From NCBI GenBank assembly GCA_905182025.1, contig CAJJAA010000018.1, positions 16,967 to 80,966 on the forward strand: 64,000 bases of DNA, in the 5' to 3' direction. The DNA is from an uncultured OM182 clade bacterium (GTDB taxonomy: Bacteria; Pseudomonadota; Gammaproteobacteria; Pseudomonadales; Azotimanducaceae). This document shows positions 30,092-39,345 of the stretch, piece by piece (position 1 is the first letter of the stretch; each line of letters begins with the position of its first letter). Under the pieces are notes generated by a model. The model did not search any database. It saw only the letters and a program-made list of their open reading frames with translations, and was not told where the DNA came from. Position numbers and translations under genes: made by a program.

Positions 30092-30508
30092 AGTCGTTTC
30101 TTCCTGTCTGAGGTCATTCAGTTTTGTAAAGATGACCGTGTTAAATTTTTATTTCCAGGGCAAAAGTGTACCTATTCGATAAATGCACAACAATAATCGC
30201 AGGCCAATCATTTCGCGTTAATTTGGTGCAGCTTCGGTCGCGACTGAAGCGGCTGACCTGCTCAGCGATTCATAAAAAAATAGACGTCGGCCCACAATTA
30301 ACCCTTTAGAACCTCTCCTCCTATCAGCATCAAACCTTAGATCAAATGATTCATGTACAAGACATTCTCCCTGAGATAAAACATAGGGAGTCTTGATGTA
30401 ATGAATGAGCAACAAGAACGACAAAGAGGAATTGAGTTCAGTCTTGCAACGGGATTTTCTAGATCACTGATAGAGCGACAATAACCAGCTAAGGATGAAA
30501 CTAGATTT
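30092..30508. other. divergent intergenic region amtB-rmf
   Basis: This 417-bp spacer should contain the promoters of amtB (minus) and rmf (plus). A GG/GC element upstream of amtB is one base too short for a sigma-54 site. No glnK and no RNA gene was recognised. Short frames here lack family features. Confidence 0.5.
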
Positions 30509-30712
30509 ATGAGAAGACAGAAAAGAGACAAGAGCAATAGAGCATTTACCCGCGGTTACCAAACGGGTGTTCATGGTAAGTCAAAAGATCTCTGTCCCTA
30601 CCACGATATTGAAGCACGCCAGTCTTGGTTGACCGGCTGGAGAACAGGCAGAGAAGATCAATGGGACGGTTATGTAGGCACTGCAGGCGTTAGCCATGCA
30701 CCCGTCGCCTAA
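30509..30712 (+). CDS. rmf: ribosome modulation factor
   Basis: RMF is a small basic protein that dimerises 70S ribosomes into inactive 100S particles in stationary phase. The 67-residue protein has the family pattern: MRRQKRDK, AFTRGYQTGVHGKSKDLCPY, then QSWLTGWRTGRED. It is followed by a good rho-independent terminator at 30757. In Pseudomonas rmf also sits next to pyrD. Confidence 0.96.
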   Translation: MRRQKRDKSNRAFTRGYQTGVHGKSKDLCPYHDIEARQSWLTGWRTGREDQWDGYVGTAGVSHAPVA

Positions 30713-30756
30713 CGACGCTAAGCGTACTTTTTATTCACTCAGTTTTTTACACTGCT

Positions 30757-30783
30757 AAAGGCTCCAGATTGGAGCCTTTTTTT
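30757..30783 (+). terminator. rho-independent terminator of rmf
   Basis: AAAGGCTCC and GGAGCCTTT form a 9-bp perfect stem with an AGATT loop, followed directly by a run of T. It lies 45 bp after the rmf stop. Confidence 0.9.
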
Positions 30784-30837
30784 ATACTTCAAAGATTTAT
30801 CCGCCGAACCGCATCGACGCACCTTGCGCTAGGCAAG

Positions 30838-31896
30838 TTAGAGGGCAGATGCAGAGGGCATCAGGTTTATTTGGCCGAGCGCAGCACGAATAGCTTCAGA
30901 GCTTTCAGCAATGAGGTCCGGCCCACTATAAATAAACCCCGTGTAGAGTTGCACCAGATCAGCGCCAAGCTCAATTTTTTGTGCGGCATGCTCCGGCAAC
31001 ATGATGCCGCCGACACCAATAACAGCCAGCTTAGGTTTCACTTCTGAGGCGACCATAGCCAGCACATGATTGCTTTGATTGCGCAATGGGTCGCCACTCA
31101 ATCCACCTTTTTCGCTAGAGTGATTTTCACCCAGTAGCGCGCTTCTAGAAACAGTTGTGTTGCTGACAATAACCCCATCAACTTCGAATTCTAGCAATCG
31201 TCTGGAGATGGTTAGAATTTCTTCATCGTCCATATCGGGCGCAATCTTGACGAGAAGTGGAACATGTTTTTGATACTTATCCTGCAGTTCTCGGTGCACA
31301 ACCCTCAAACCTTCAAGTAGTCTCGCCAACTCGTCACCATGCTGAAAGGCACGAAGTCCTTGTGTATTGGGTGACGATATATTGACGACAATATAAGAAG
31401 CCTGCTCATAGACTTTCCGCATACAAAGGGTGTAATCAGACAAGGTATCTTCATCGGCTGTTTTGGCATTCTTACCTATGTTGACCCCCAGTACGCCAGC
31501 GAAATTGGCGCGTCGAATACGTTTCGACATTTCATCAACGCCTTCATTATTAAACCCCATTCTATTGATGATGGCTTGACGAGAAGGAATTCTGAAGAGT
31601 CGAGGTTTTGGGTTTCCCCGCTGAGGTTTGGGCGTCACCGTACCAACCTCAATAAACCCGAAGCCAAGCGCGTCGAGGCCAGCGATGCACTTCGCATCCT
31701 TGTCCAACCCAGCCGCTAAGCCAACGCGATTTGGAAAATCTATACCCATCAGCGTGACCGGATCATCAGTGACGGCCTTGGCAATCAACGACGTTAACTT
31801 CAGCTGCTGCAGTACCGCAATTGAATGCAGAGAAAGATAGTGAGAGGTTTCTGTGGGCAGGCGAAACAGAATGTCCTGAAGAGTCTGATATTTCAT
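30838..31896 (-). CDS. pyrD: dihydroorotate dehydrogenase (quinone), class 2
   Basis: PyrD oxidises dihydroorotate to orotate in pyrimidine synthesis, with electrons going to the membrane quinone pool. The start at ATG 31896 (MKYQTLQDILFRLP) aligns with class 2 enzymes, whose N-terminal helices dock to the membrane; the longer frame to GTG 31932 has no support. The product is about 352 residues. FMN and active-site blocks are EVGTVTPKPQRGNPKPR, NISSPNT (catalytic Ser) and GVGGI near the end. Convergent to rmf. Confidence 0.96.
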   Translation of the reverse strand: MKYQTLQDILFRLPTETSHYLSLHSIAVLQQLKLTSLIAKAVTDDPVTLMGIDFPNRVGLAAGLDKDAKCIAGLDALGFGFIEVGTVTPKPQRGNPKPRLFRIPSRQAIINRMGFNNEGVDEMSKRIRRANFAGVLGVNIGKNAKTADEDTLSDYTLCMRKVYEQASYIVVNISSPNTQGLRAFQHGDELARLLEGLRVVHRELQDKYQKHVPLLVKIAPDMDDEEILTISRRLLEFEVDGVIVSNTTVSRSALLGENHSSEKGGLSGDPLRNQSNHVLAMVASEVKPKLAVIGVGGIMLPEHAAQKIELGADLVQLYTGFIYSGPDLIAESSEAIRAALGQINLMPSASAL

Positions 31897-32255
31897 ATCA
31901 TCTAGCATAAAAAATTCTGCAGAAGTATACACAACTCATCAATCAAGCGCCGCGCGTTTTAGCGATTATCTAAAACACCAAATTTGCTCAGTTAGTCGAA
32001 ATATTGACGAAAGGGTCAGTTGACGCCTGTCAATCGACGCAGAGATGGAAAATAGTGGCTGAGATGCGATGCTTACCTCTATGCTTTTTTGTTACAGTGG
32101 CGCCTCGGATTGAACCCTGCCTACTTTTTGTGGTCTACCCTTCGGTTTACAATAACATCCGTTTTTTTATGTTTTGACGACTGTGGGTTGAAAGACGCAG
32201 AGGAATCATTATTTATACTTTAACAATTTAACCAAAAGAGAAGAATAAGCGAACT
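31897..32255. other. divergent intergenic region pyrD-moxR
   Basis: This 359-bp spacer lies between pyrD (minus) and the moxR/bat operon (plus), so must hold both promoters. AT-rich sequence near 32208-32230 may be part of the moxR promoter. No gene or clear operator was recognised. Confidence 0.45.
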
Positions 32256-33221
32256 ATGCAGCATCGCGAGCAAATAATTGAACTCGAAAAGTGGTTATCA
32301 GAACAGATAATTGGACAACAGAAACTAGTCAACCGGCTACTGATGGCACTTCTTGCCGATGGCCACCTTCTTGTTGAAGGTGCCCCGGGCCTTGCCAAAA
32401 CAAAAGCGATAAAGACGCTTGCGGATGGCATCGAAGGTGATTTCCATCGTATTCAATTTACCCCGGACTTATTACCATCAGATATTACCGGAACGGAAAT
32501 TTATCGCGCTCAAGATGGCACATTCTCCTTTCAACAGGGCCCCATATTTCACAACCTGGTTCTGGCGGATGAAATCAACCGAGCGCCGGCAAAGGTTCAG
32601 TCGGCACTTTTGGAGGCCATGGCCGAACGACAAGTCAGTATCGGTCGTCAAACCTTCCCGCTTGCGGATCTATTTTTAGTCATGGCAACACAGAATCCAA
32701 TCGAGCAGGAAGGTACCTACCCCCTACCTGAAGCGCAACTCGACAGATTCCTCATGCAAGTCAACATCGACTACCCCGACGCAGTGTCGGAAAGATCTAT
32801 CCTGCAACACGTCAGGAACGAATCAATCGCAGGAAGAAAGGCCCCACAGCCGCCCCAAAAACTGAATCAAGAAGCGATATTCGAGGCACGTAAAGCGGTT
32901 TTGGAATTACACATGGCCCCCGTTGTTGAGGACTATATTGTTCAGCTCACAATGGCGACGAGACAGCCCGCTGCGTTTGGTGATGATTTGGCCAACTGGC
33001 TAGATTATGGCGCATCGCCTCGCGGTACCATTTCACTCGACCTCTGCGCGAGGGCAAATGCCTATTTGCTTGGAAAGGATTTCGTCAGCCCAGACGATGT
33101 GCAAGCTGTCGTACATGATGTATTTCGACATCGCATTATTGTTAGCTTCGAAGCAGAAGCATTGGGTATCGATGCGGATCATATTATTGACACGCTTGTG
33201 CAACGCGTCGCCGTCGCATAG
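32256..33221 (+). CDS. MoxR-family AAA+ ATPase
   Basis: This is the first gene of a six-gene Bat-type operon. The 321-residue AAA+ chaperone-like ATPase has Walker A EGAPGLAKTKA (about 39-49), Walker B LVLADEINRA (about 103), sensor 1 MATQNPIEQEG and an arginine-finger region LPEAQLDRF. MoxR ATPases are thought to help assemble or activate partner VWA proteins; here four such partner genes follow. The start codon is ATG at 32256. Confidence 0.95.
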   Translation: MQHREQIIELEKWLSEQIIGQQKLVNRLLMALLADGHLLVEGAPGLAKTKAIKTLADGIEGDFHRIQFTPDLLPSDITGTEIYRAQDGTFSFQQGPIFHNLVLADEINRAPAKVQSALLEAMAERQVSIGRQTFPLADLFLVMATQNPIEQEGTYPLPEAQLDRFLMQVNIDYPDAVSERSILQHVRNESIAGRKAPQPPQKLNQEAIFEARKAVLELHMAPVVEDYIVQLTMATRQPAAFGDDLANWLDYGASPRGTISLDLCARANAYLLGKDFVSPDDVQAVVHDVFRHRIIVSFEAEALGIDADHIIDTLVQRVAVA

Positions 33222-33268
33222 CTGACCAGCTCTATCGAGTTAGTATCAAAATAGGACTGCCACGATAA

Positions 33269-34237
33269 ATGTCACTAAAGCCTGCCAAAAAACATCAGTT
33301 CCCAATCAAAGGTGGCGCCTACACTGATGTCACCGAATTGATTCGCCTGCGACATGCCGCGCGCGAGATTGATAGCGTCACAATCGACAAATCAAGCAAC
33401 CCGTTGTCTGGCTTACTGACAAGTAAATTCAGAGGACGCGGTATCGACTTCGCGGAAGTCAGAAGATATGAACCGGGCGATGATGTAAGAACAATCGATT
33501 GGCGAGTTACGGCTAGGACACAGATTGCACACACCAAACTTTTTCAGGAAGAAAAAGAACGCCCCGTTCTTATTTTAGTTGATCAATCCCATTCACTTTT
33601 TTTTGGCTCTGTGTTTTCGTTCAAGTCTGTCTTGGCTGCACAGGCTGCCGCTCTTATCGCTTGGGTTTCATTGGAAAATGGTGACCGAGTTGGCGGCATA
33701 GTCTTCGCTGAAACAGGTCATCGAGAAGTTCGACCAAGACGAAGCAAACACGCCGTGCTGAGACTACTAAACGAAATAAACGATTTTAATCATCGGCTCA
33801 ACAAAGATCGCAGAAATGAAGACAGCGCGACTGACTATCTATCAGAGGCCCTCTTGAACGTGCGTCGGGTCGCCAAACATGGCAGCACTATTTTTCTCAT
33901 CAGCGATTACGATCATTTTTCAAAAGACGCGCTGCTACATCTGCGTCAGTTATCACGTCATAACGACATCATTGGCGTTCATGTTTCTGACCCAATGGAA
34001 CACAACCTGCCAAGTCCCGACCTGTATACCATTACCGATGGTCAGCAACGTGTTCAAATCGATACTGCTGACAAGAAGAATCGATCTGAATACGAACAAC
34101 AGTACGAACGCCATCTGCAGCAAACACGCATTGAATTTAACAAGCTCAAATCACCGTTGTTTGAGCTCAGCACCGGTAACAATGTTATTCAATCGCTGGC
34201 TGACTCATACCATTCGATTCGTCGGGCCAAGCGCTAA
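33269..34237 (+). CDS. DUF58 domain protein
   Basis: The 322-residue protein has no signal peptide. The DUF58 hallmark is present: SKFRGRGIDFAEVRRYEPGD then VRTIDWRVTAR. A degenerate VWA-like region follows (LILVDQSHSLFFG), and DUF58 proteins are typical partners of MoxR ATPases. Its last base overlaps the next start (TAATG), so the operon is translationally coupled. The molecular role is not established. Confidence 0.93.
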   Translation: MSLKPAKKHQFPIKGGAYTDVTELIRLRHAAREIDSVTIDKSSNPLSGLLTSKFRGRGIDFAEVRRYEPGDDVRTIDWRVTARTQIAHTKLFQEEKERPVLILVDQSHSLFFGSVFSFKSVLAAQAAALIAWVSLENGDRVGGIVFAETGHREVRPRRSKHAVLRLLNEINDFNHRLNKDRRNEDSATDYLSEALLNVRRVAKHGSTIFLISDYDHFSKDALLHLRQLSRHNDIIGVHVSDPMEHNLPSPDLYTITDGQQRVQIDTADKKNRSEYEQQYERHLQQTRIEFNKLKSPLFELSTGNNVIQSLADSYHSIRRAKR

Positions 34238-34770
34238 TGGCGAGTCAAACACCACCGCCTATTAGCGACCCAGGTCAAACCGACCCGCTTGCACAATTGC
34301 GCGACATTCACCTACCGGCACCTATTGATTCTTGGCCACCCGCAATAGGCTGGTGGATCCTGGGCGCATTAGCACTAATCGGTATGTTCTACGGTATGTA
34401 TTTTATTTATCGAATTTGGCAAAAAAATGCTTACAGGCGCGAAGCGTTGGTTAAACTTGAACACATCAAAAGCCAGTTCAGCGACGATAAAACCGGCTAC
34501 CTGAACGAATGTAATCAGTTACTCAAACGCGTTGCATTAACGCACTATGCACGAAGCGAAGTCGCCCATTTAACGGGTGAGCGTTGGGTTTCGTTTTTAG
34601 ACACGGCAGCGGATACTAAAGAGTTCAGCATGGGTGAAGGGCAAGCGCTCATTCATGGACAATATACCAACAACGTCAACTACGATATTGACGCACTGCA
34701 TGAAATTTCAAAGTATTGGATTGCAAAACACCGTACGGTGAATACGCTCAGCGTGGGGGATGCAGTATGA
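34237..34770 (+). CDS. DUF4381 membrane protein
   Basis: This 177-residue protein has one transmembrane segment (about 40-65) after a proline-rich N-terminus with the block LRDIHLPAPIDSWPPAIGWW. A helical cytoplasmic region follows, ending in LHEISKYWIAKH. This layout and the position between DUF58 and VWA genes fit DUF4381. It probably links Bat components at the inner membrane; this is inference from context. Confidence 0.88.
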   Translation: MASQTPPPISDPGQTDPLAQLRDIHLPAPIDSWPPAIGWWILGALALIGMFYGMYFIYRIWQKNAYRREALVKLEHIKSQFSDDKTGYLNECNQLLKRVALTHYARSEVAHLTGERWVSFLDTAADTKEFSMGEGQALIHGQYTNNVNYDIDALHEISKYWIAKHRTVNTLSVGDAV

Positions 34771-35807
34771 TCGAAATCCTCTGGCCCTGGGCATTTTCAG
34801 TACTGCCTCTACCACTGCTGATGTATATTCTGCTGCCGCGTTTCGAACAACGTGACACCGCACTGTATGTACCGTTCTACCGCTCCGCCACATCCTTTGA
34901 CGCACAACAGCTGGCAACAACCCGGCGTAATTTATGGCAGCGATTTTTACTCATTTTATGCTGGCTCGCGCTCGTCGTTGCCGCTGCTCAACCACAATTT
35001 ATTGGCGATCCTGTTGAACTACCGACAACCGGTCGGGATCTGATGTTGGCGGTCGACATATCTGGATCAATGGGTACGGAGGACATGGTTTTGAATGGCC
35101 AAAAAACAACGCGCCTTGAAGTTGTCAAAGATGTGATTGGCGACTTTGTGGAGCGCCGCGAAGGCGACAGACTCGGTCTCATTCTGTTTGGCAGTCTGGC
35201 GTACCTACAAACACCCCTGACCTTCGACAGAAATACCGTACGTACATTGCTACTGGAAACACCGCTGGGCGTAGCCGGCGGTAAAACAGCCATTGGCGAC
35301 GCTATTGGTTTAGCCGTTAAACGCCTGCACGACCGTCCAGCGGATAGCCGAATACTAATACTACTCACGGATGGACAGAATAATGCTGGCGAAGTAACGC
35401 CCATAAAGGCCGCACAGATTGCCGCACAGGAAGGTGTCAAAATCTATACGATTGGTTTTGGCGCAGACGAGCTTACCGTGCCAGGACTATTATTTAATCG
35501 CACCATAAACCCCTCCTCCGAACTCGACTCAAAGACTCTGACAGAAATAGCAGAAACAACCGGCGGGATTTATCAACGGGCGAGAGACAGTCGCGAGCTC
35601 GTCCAAATTTATGAACAGCTCGATCGGCTCGAGCCAATTGAACAAGATGTTGAGGTCTATCGTCCTGTAAAAAGTCTCTACTTTTGGCCGCTAGGGCTGG
35701 CATTGATTTGCAGCTTTCTGATCGCGTTGTTACATCCTCAGACACGAATCTGGGTGGCGCAGCAGCTCGCTTCAAAACCACGTCCGAACGCGGAGCTTGA
35801 CTCATGA
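34767..35807 (+). CDS. batA: VWA-domain membrane protein BatA-like
   Basis: The start is ATG at 34767, overlapping the previous stop, with GGGG 8 nt upstream; a longer frame from 34716 is a shadow. The product is about 346 residues. Two N-terminal membrane helices are followed by a VWA domain with MIDAS motif DISGSMG (about 101) and TDGQNN (about 208). A C-terminal membrane helix (LYFWPLGLALICSFLIALL) closes it. Bat proteins of Bacteroides and spirochaetes are linked to aerotolerance or stress, but their mechanism is unclear. Confidence 0.92.
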   Translation: MIEILWPWAFSVLPLPLLMYILLPRFEQRDTALYVPFYRSATSFDAQQLATTRRNLWQRFLLILCWLALVVAAAQPQFIGDPVELPTTGRDLMLAVDISGSMGTEDMVLNGQKTTRLEVVKDVIGDFVERREGDRLGLILFGSLAYLQTPLTFDRNTVRTLLLETPLGVAGGKTAIGDAIGLAVKRLHDRPADSRILILLTDGQNNAGEVTPIKAAQIAAQEGVKIYTIGFGADELTVPGLLFNRTINPSSELDSKTLTEIAETTGGIYQRARDSRELVQIYEQLDRLEPIEQDVEVYRPVKSLYFWPLGLALICSFLIALLHPQTRIWVAQQLASKPRPNAELDS

Positions 35808-37618
35808 CGTTAGAAGCGGCGCAGGACTTAATCTCACAGTTACATTTTTTACGCCCATTTTGGTTCTTTGGCTTATTGCCAGCATTAATGCTGGCTCTGA
35901 TATTTAGACTACGACAAGGCAAAGACTCGGCCTGGGAGCGCTCAATCGACCCGAGTCTGCTGCCTCACCTTATTGAAAGCCAACTCGCTAAACCTGGAAG
36001 CAATCCAATTTATCTCATCGCGATCGGTTGGTTATTAGCGATCATTGCACTGGCCGGGCCCGTCTGGGAGAAAACCTCTCAACCGGTGCATGAGCGCGAA
36101 GATGCGTTGATCATTTTATTCGACTTAAGCCGGTCTATGTACGCGACGGACATAAAGCCTGACAGATTGACAGCGGCGCGGAGAAAATTATTAGACCTGC
36201 TCAAGCTCAGAAATGAAGGTGTAACGGGCTTAGTGGTCTACTCGGGCGATGCACACTTAGTCTCGCCACTTACCGATGACGCAAACACGATTGCAGAAAT
36301 GATTCCCGCCGTCGCACCCGAATTCATGCCTGCACCGGGAAGCCAACTTGCGCCCGCGTTGAATCTGGCTCATTCATTGTTTAAAGACGCTGGCGTCAGC
36401 AGTGGACGCATCGTCATTGTGACAGATGAAATACGTGACATCGCAGAGTCTCAGAATATTGCTCGACAGCATCGCTACGCCTTCCCCATTTCTGTATTGG
36501 GCGTCGGAACGGCCGAAGGCGCACCAATCCCTGGAACAAAACTGACAAGGGATGGCGGCTACCTCAAAGATGCGACAGGCACAATTATCGTGCCTGGCGT
36601 AGATTTTGACGCATTAACAGATTTTGCCAATCTTGCGGGCGGCAGATTTGCACGAATGCGCTTAATCGACACGGATCTTGATTATCTGCTCGCCGAAGCA
36701 CCCCTTTTAGACCAACAGCAATTCCGAGAAATGGAGCGGGATTTTGATATCTGGTTGGAAAAAGGACCTTGGCTTCTGTTGCTGTTACTGCCACTCGCCG
36801 CACTTAGTTTTAGACGAGGCTGGTTGTGGTCGGTCTTGCTTATCTGTTGTCTACCGACTGATCAAGCCTACGCTTCAATCTGGGACGATCTGTGGCAAAC
36901 CCGAGACCAGCAGGCAATTGAAGCAATGAACCAGGGAAACGCACAACAGGCGGCAAAGTTGTTCAAAGATCCAAAATGGAAAGCGAGTGCACAGTACAAA
37001 GGACAAAATTTTGTAGATGCCGCTGAGGAATTCCAAGTTGACCCCTCAGAGCAGGGCCGCTACAACCTCGGTAATGCACTGGCGATGCAGGGTAAGTATG
37101 AAGAAGCGATCCAAGCCTATGCAGATACGCTCGAAATGGCACCCGATCACGAGGATGCCCAATTCAATAAGCAGCTTGTTGAGGAACTTCTTGAGTCCCA
37201 ACAAAAACAGGAACAGGAACAGGAACAAGGCAGTGAGGATGAAAATCAGCCCTCTGACGAGTCCGAAGAAAGTCAGCAGAGCGAAAATAAAGAAGGAAAA
37301 GAAGAAGATTCTCAGCAACAGCCTGACGACCCGCAGGAAGATTCTGCAGAAGAACAATCTTCAGAGGAACAATCTTCTGAGGAACAAGAACAAGCGGACC
37401 AAGATCAGCAAGACCAAGAAGAAAAAGATGCCACTGACGAGCAAATGTCTCAAGAAGATCAGGAGCCACTGGACGAGGAACTGCAACAAGCCTTGCAACA
37501 ATGGCTGAAACAAGTCCCTGATGATCCCGGTGGATTACTGCGAAGAAAATTCAAAATGCAATACGACGAAAGAATCAAACAAGGTGAGGTGCGAAGAGAT
37601 GAAACGTCAAACTGGTAA
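35804..37618 (+). CDS. batB: VWA plus TPR membrane protein (BatB/BatC fusion type)
   Basis: The 604-residue protein has N-terminal membrane helices and a VWA domain with MIDAS DLSRSMY (about 106). A second pair of hydrophobic helices sits around 325-350. A TPR segment follows (GRYNLGNALAMQGKYEEAI, about 420-450). A strongly acidic Gln/Glu-rich tail of about 110 residues (about 465-575) comes next. Thus the BatB VWA and BatC TPR parts are joined in one protein. It overlaps batA by 4 bp and batD by 20 bp. The low-complexity tail is common in Pseudomonas-type homologues. Confidence 0.92.
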   Translation: MTLEAAQDLISQLHFLRPFWFFGLLPALMLALIFRLRQGKDSAWERSIDPSLLPHLIESQLAKPGSNPIYLIAIGWLLAIIALAGPVWEKTSQPVHEREDALIILFDLSRSMYATDIKPDRLTAARRKLLDLLKLRNEGVTGLVVYSGDAHLVSPLTDDANTIAEMIPAVAPEFMPAPGSQLAPALNLAHSLFKDAGVSSGRIVIVTDEIRDIAESQNIARQHRYAFPISVLGVGTAEGAPIPGTKLTRDGGYLKDATGTIIVPGVDFDALTDFANLAGGRFARMRLIDTDLDYLLAEAPLLDQQQFREMERDFDIWLEKGPWLLLLLLPLAALSFRRGWLWSVLLICCLPTDQAYASIWDDLWQTRDQQAIEAMNQGNAQQAAKLFKDPKWKASAQYKGQNFVDAAEEFQVDPSEQGRYNLGNALAMQGKYEEAIQAYADTLEMAPDHEDAQFNKQLVEELLESQQKQEQEQEQGSEDENQPSDESEESQQSENKEGKEEDSQQQPDDPQEDSAEEQSSEEQSSEEQEQADQDQQDQEEKDATDEQMSQEDQEPLDEELQQALQQWLKQVPDDPGGLLRRKFKMQYDERIKQGEVRRDETSNW

Positions 37619-39290
37619 GTCCATCGTCACATCCGCATTCCTGTTAATGCTTGTCACATTTAGCAGCGCTGTTTTCAGTCTCACTGTTTCCGTTGACCGT
37701 ACAAGAATAAGCGAAACTGATCCGCTAAGACTTAATATCAAAGTCAATGAAGCGTTGACTGGCCAACTCGAATTTGACTTTTTGACGAAAGATTTTGAAA
37801 TATTGCGTGTCGCTGGGCCCAATCAAAACACAAAAATGAGCATCATCAACGGTCAGAGTAGCCGTGAAGTGAGTACCAGTTGGGATTTGGTGCTGCGGGC
37901 AAAAAGGCTCGGCACAGTGACCATTCCAAGAATCCAAATAAATGGCTCAATTTCAGAAGCAATCGTCATAGACGTTGTACCACAGACAGCGGAAATGAAG
38001 TCTAAAGCGAACGAGTTGGTATTTTTGGAAACTAGCGTGGACACCTCTGAAGCCTATGTCCAAGGTCAAATAATCTACACCATTAAACTGCACTACGTCG
38101 ACATTATAACCGGCGAGATCCCTGCCGAGCCGAAAATTGAAAATGCCATCATCGAAACCATTGAAAGTGAAAAGCGTTACGATACCTATGTCAATAATCG
38201 TCGCTACTTCGTATTTGAGAAACGCTTCGCAATTTTTCCTCAGCGCAGCGGCGTATTGGAAATACCCCGGGTCACTTTCACTGGCTCAAAGGTAGGCAGA
38301 GGTTTCTTCTCTAATCGCGAACCCGTCATGGCATTTTCGGAAACACATTCTGTGACAGTCAAACCGAAACCAAAAGAATTTACGGCGCCCCACTGGCTAC
38401 CCGCTAAATCCGTTAAAATCACTGAAGCATGGAGTAGCGAATCTAAACAATTGACGGTTGGCGAACCTATAAACAGGAATATCACCATCACCGTCGATGG
38501 CCAAGCAGCCACGCTGCTGCCTGCCATAGATGATATTGAAATTCAGGGCGCCAAGTCGTACAAAGACCCCGAGGTTCAAAATCAAACAATAACAGACTCG
38601 GGTATTGTTGCTACGAGTAAGACAACTGTCGGTATTGTTCCGACGCAACCCGGCAAGTTGCTGTTGCCTGCTTTAGAACTCGCTTGGTGGAATACAACCA
38701 CCAACAAAATGGAAATAGCGTCATTACCCGCGCAAGCATTTTCTGTTGAAGCCTCACGTCAGCCCCAAGCAGTTGCACGTAATATCGAACCGAGCCAACC
38801 CAATCAAACCCTAGTAGCAGAATCTGCAACCTTAAGGCAACCGGTAGCCGAAGGACCGAATTACTGGCAGCTACTTGCAGGCGTCCTTGCAGCGGCTTGG
38901 GTGATTACCTTGATGTTATTGTTCAAAGCTCAAAGACGTCCAACGCAGACAGCAGTCGAAGACACGCCAACACAATTAACCTCTGAAACAGCGTTGTTTA
39001 ATAAGCTACAGGAAGCCTGCAAGAAAAATCAGGCTGCAGATGCGCGAAATTTACTGTTCCTTTGGGGTAAAGCCCGCCTGCCAAGCATTGATTCAACCAG
39101 GGACCTGGCGGCTCACTATGCCAGTGATGAACTCTTACAAGAGATCGTACTACTCGAACAAAGTCTCTACTCACCGTCTCAGCAAACCGATTGGCATGGC
39201 AAAAGCTTAGGGGACATCACGCAAGCGCTAGGTAGCATCAGGGCAGAAAAAAGCTCGCCTCACGCATTGCTAAGCACGATGAACCCCTAG
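37599..39290 (+). CDS. batD: BatD-like exported membrane protein
   Basis: The start is ATG at 37599 (MKRQTGKSIVTSAFLLMLV), with GAAGAG upstream, directly before a signal peptide; a longer frame from 37521 is not needed. The product is about 563 residues. It has a large beta-rich extracytoplasmic region (oxygen-tolerance BatD type, with SVDRTRISETDPLRL and a QRSGVLEIPRVTF block), one membrane helix (about 425-450) and a cytoplasmic tail. It is the last gene of the operon, and its 20-bp overlap with batB suggests coupling. Confidence 0.93.
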   Translation: MKRQTGKSIVTSAFLLMLVTFSSAVFSLTVSVDRTRISETDPLRLNIKVNEALTGQLEFDFLTKDFEILRVAGPNQNTKMSIINGQSSREVSTSWDLVLRAKRLGTVTIPRIQINGSISEAIVIDVVPQTAEMKSKANELVFLETSVDTSEAYVQGQIIYTIKLHYVDIITGEIPAEPKIENAIIETIESEKRYDTYVNNRRYFVFEKRFAIFPQRSGVLEIPRVTFTGSKVGRGFFSNREPVMAFSETHSVTVKPKPKEFTAPHWLPAKSVKITEAWSSESKQLTVGEPINRNITITVDGQAATLLPAIDDIEIQGAKSYKDPEVQNQTITDSGIVATSKTTVGIVPTQPGKLLLPALELAWWNTTTNKMEIASLPAQAFSVEASRQPQAVARNIEPSQPNQTLVAESATLRQPVAEGPNYWQLLAGVLAAAWVITLMLLFKAQRRPTQTAVEDTPTQLTSETALFNKLQEACKKNQAADARNLLFLWGKARLPSIDSTRDLAAHYASDELLQEIVLLEQSLYSPSQQTDWHGKSLGDITQALGSIRAEKSSPHALLSTMNP

Positions 39291-39299
39291 CATCATAAA

Positions 39300-39323
39300 T
39301 AACAAGGGCGGCCTAAACCGCCC
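39300..39323 (-). terminator. terminator hairpin between convergent batD and pepN
   Basis: GGGCGG and CCGCCC pair around a 6-nt loop (39306-39323). On the minus strand the stem is followed by TTGTTATTT, so it best fits the end of pepN. It may also slow the bat transcript. Confidence 0.7.
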
Positions 39324-39345
39324 CTGCTCAACATAATCAACGAAG

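Noticed and set aside
30140..30170. Possible sigma-54 promoter upstream of amtB (GG ... GC on the minus strand)
   Set aside because: GG and GC are 9 bp apart instead of the required 10, and the remaining bases fit poorly.
37017..37508. Lys/Asn-rich frame inside batB
   Set aside because: It is the shifted reading of the Gln/Glu-rich batB tail and has no independent support.
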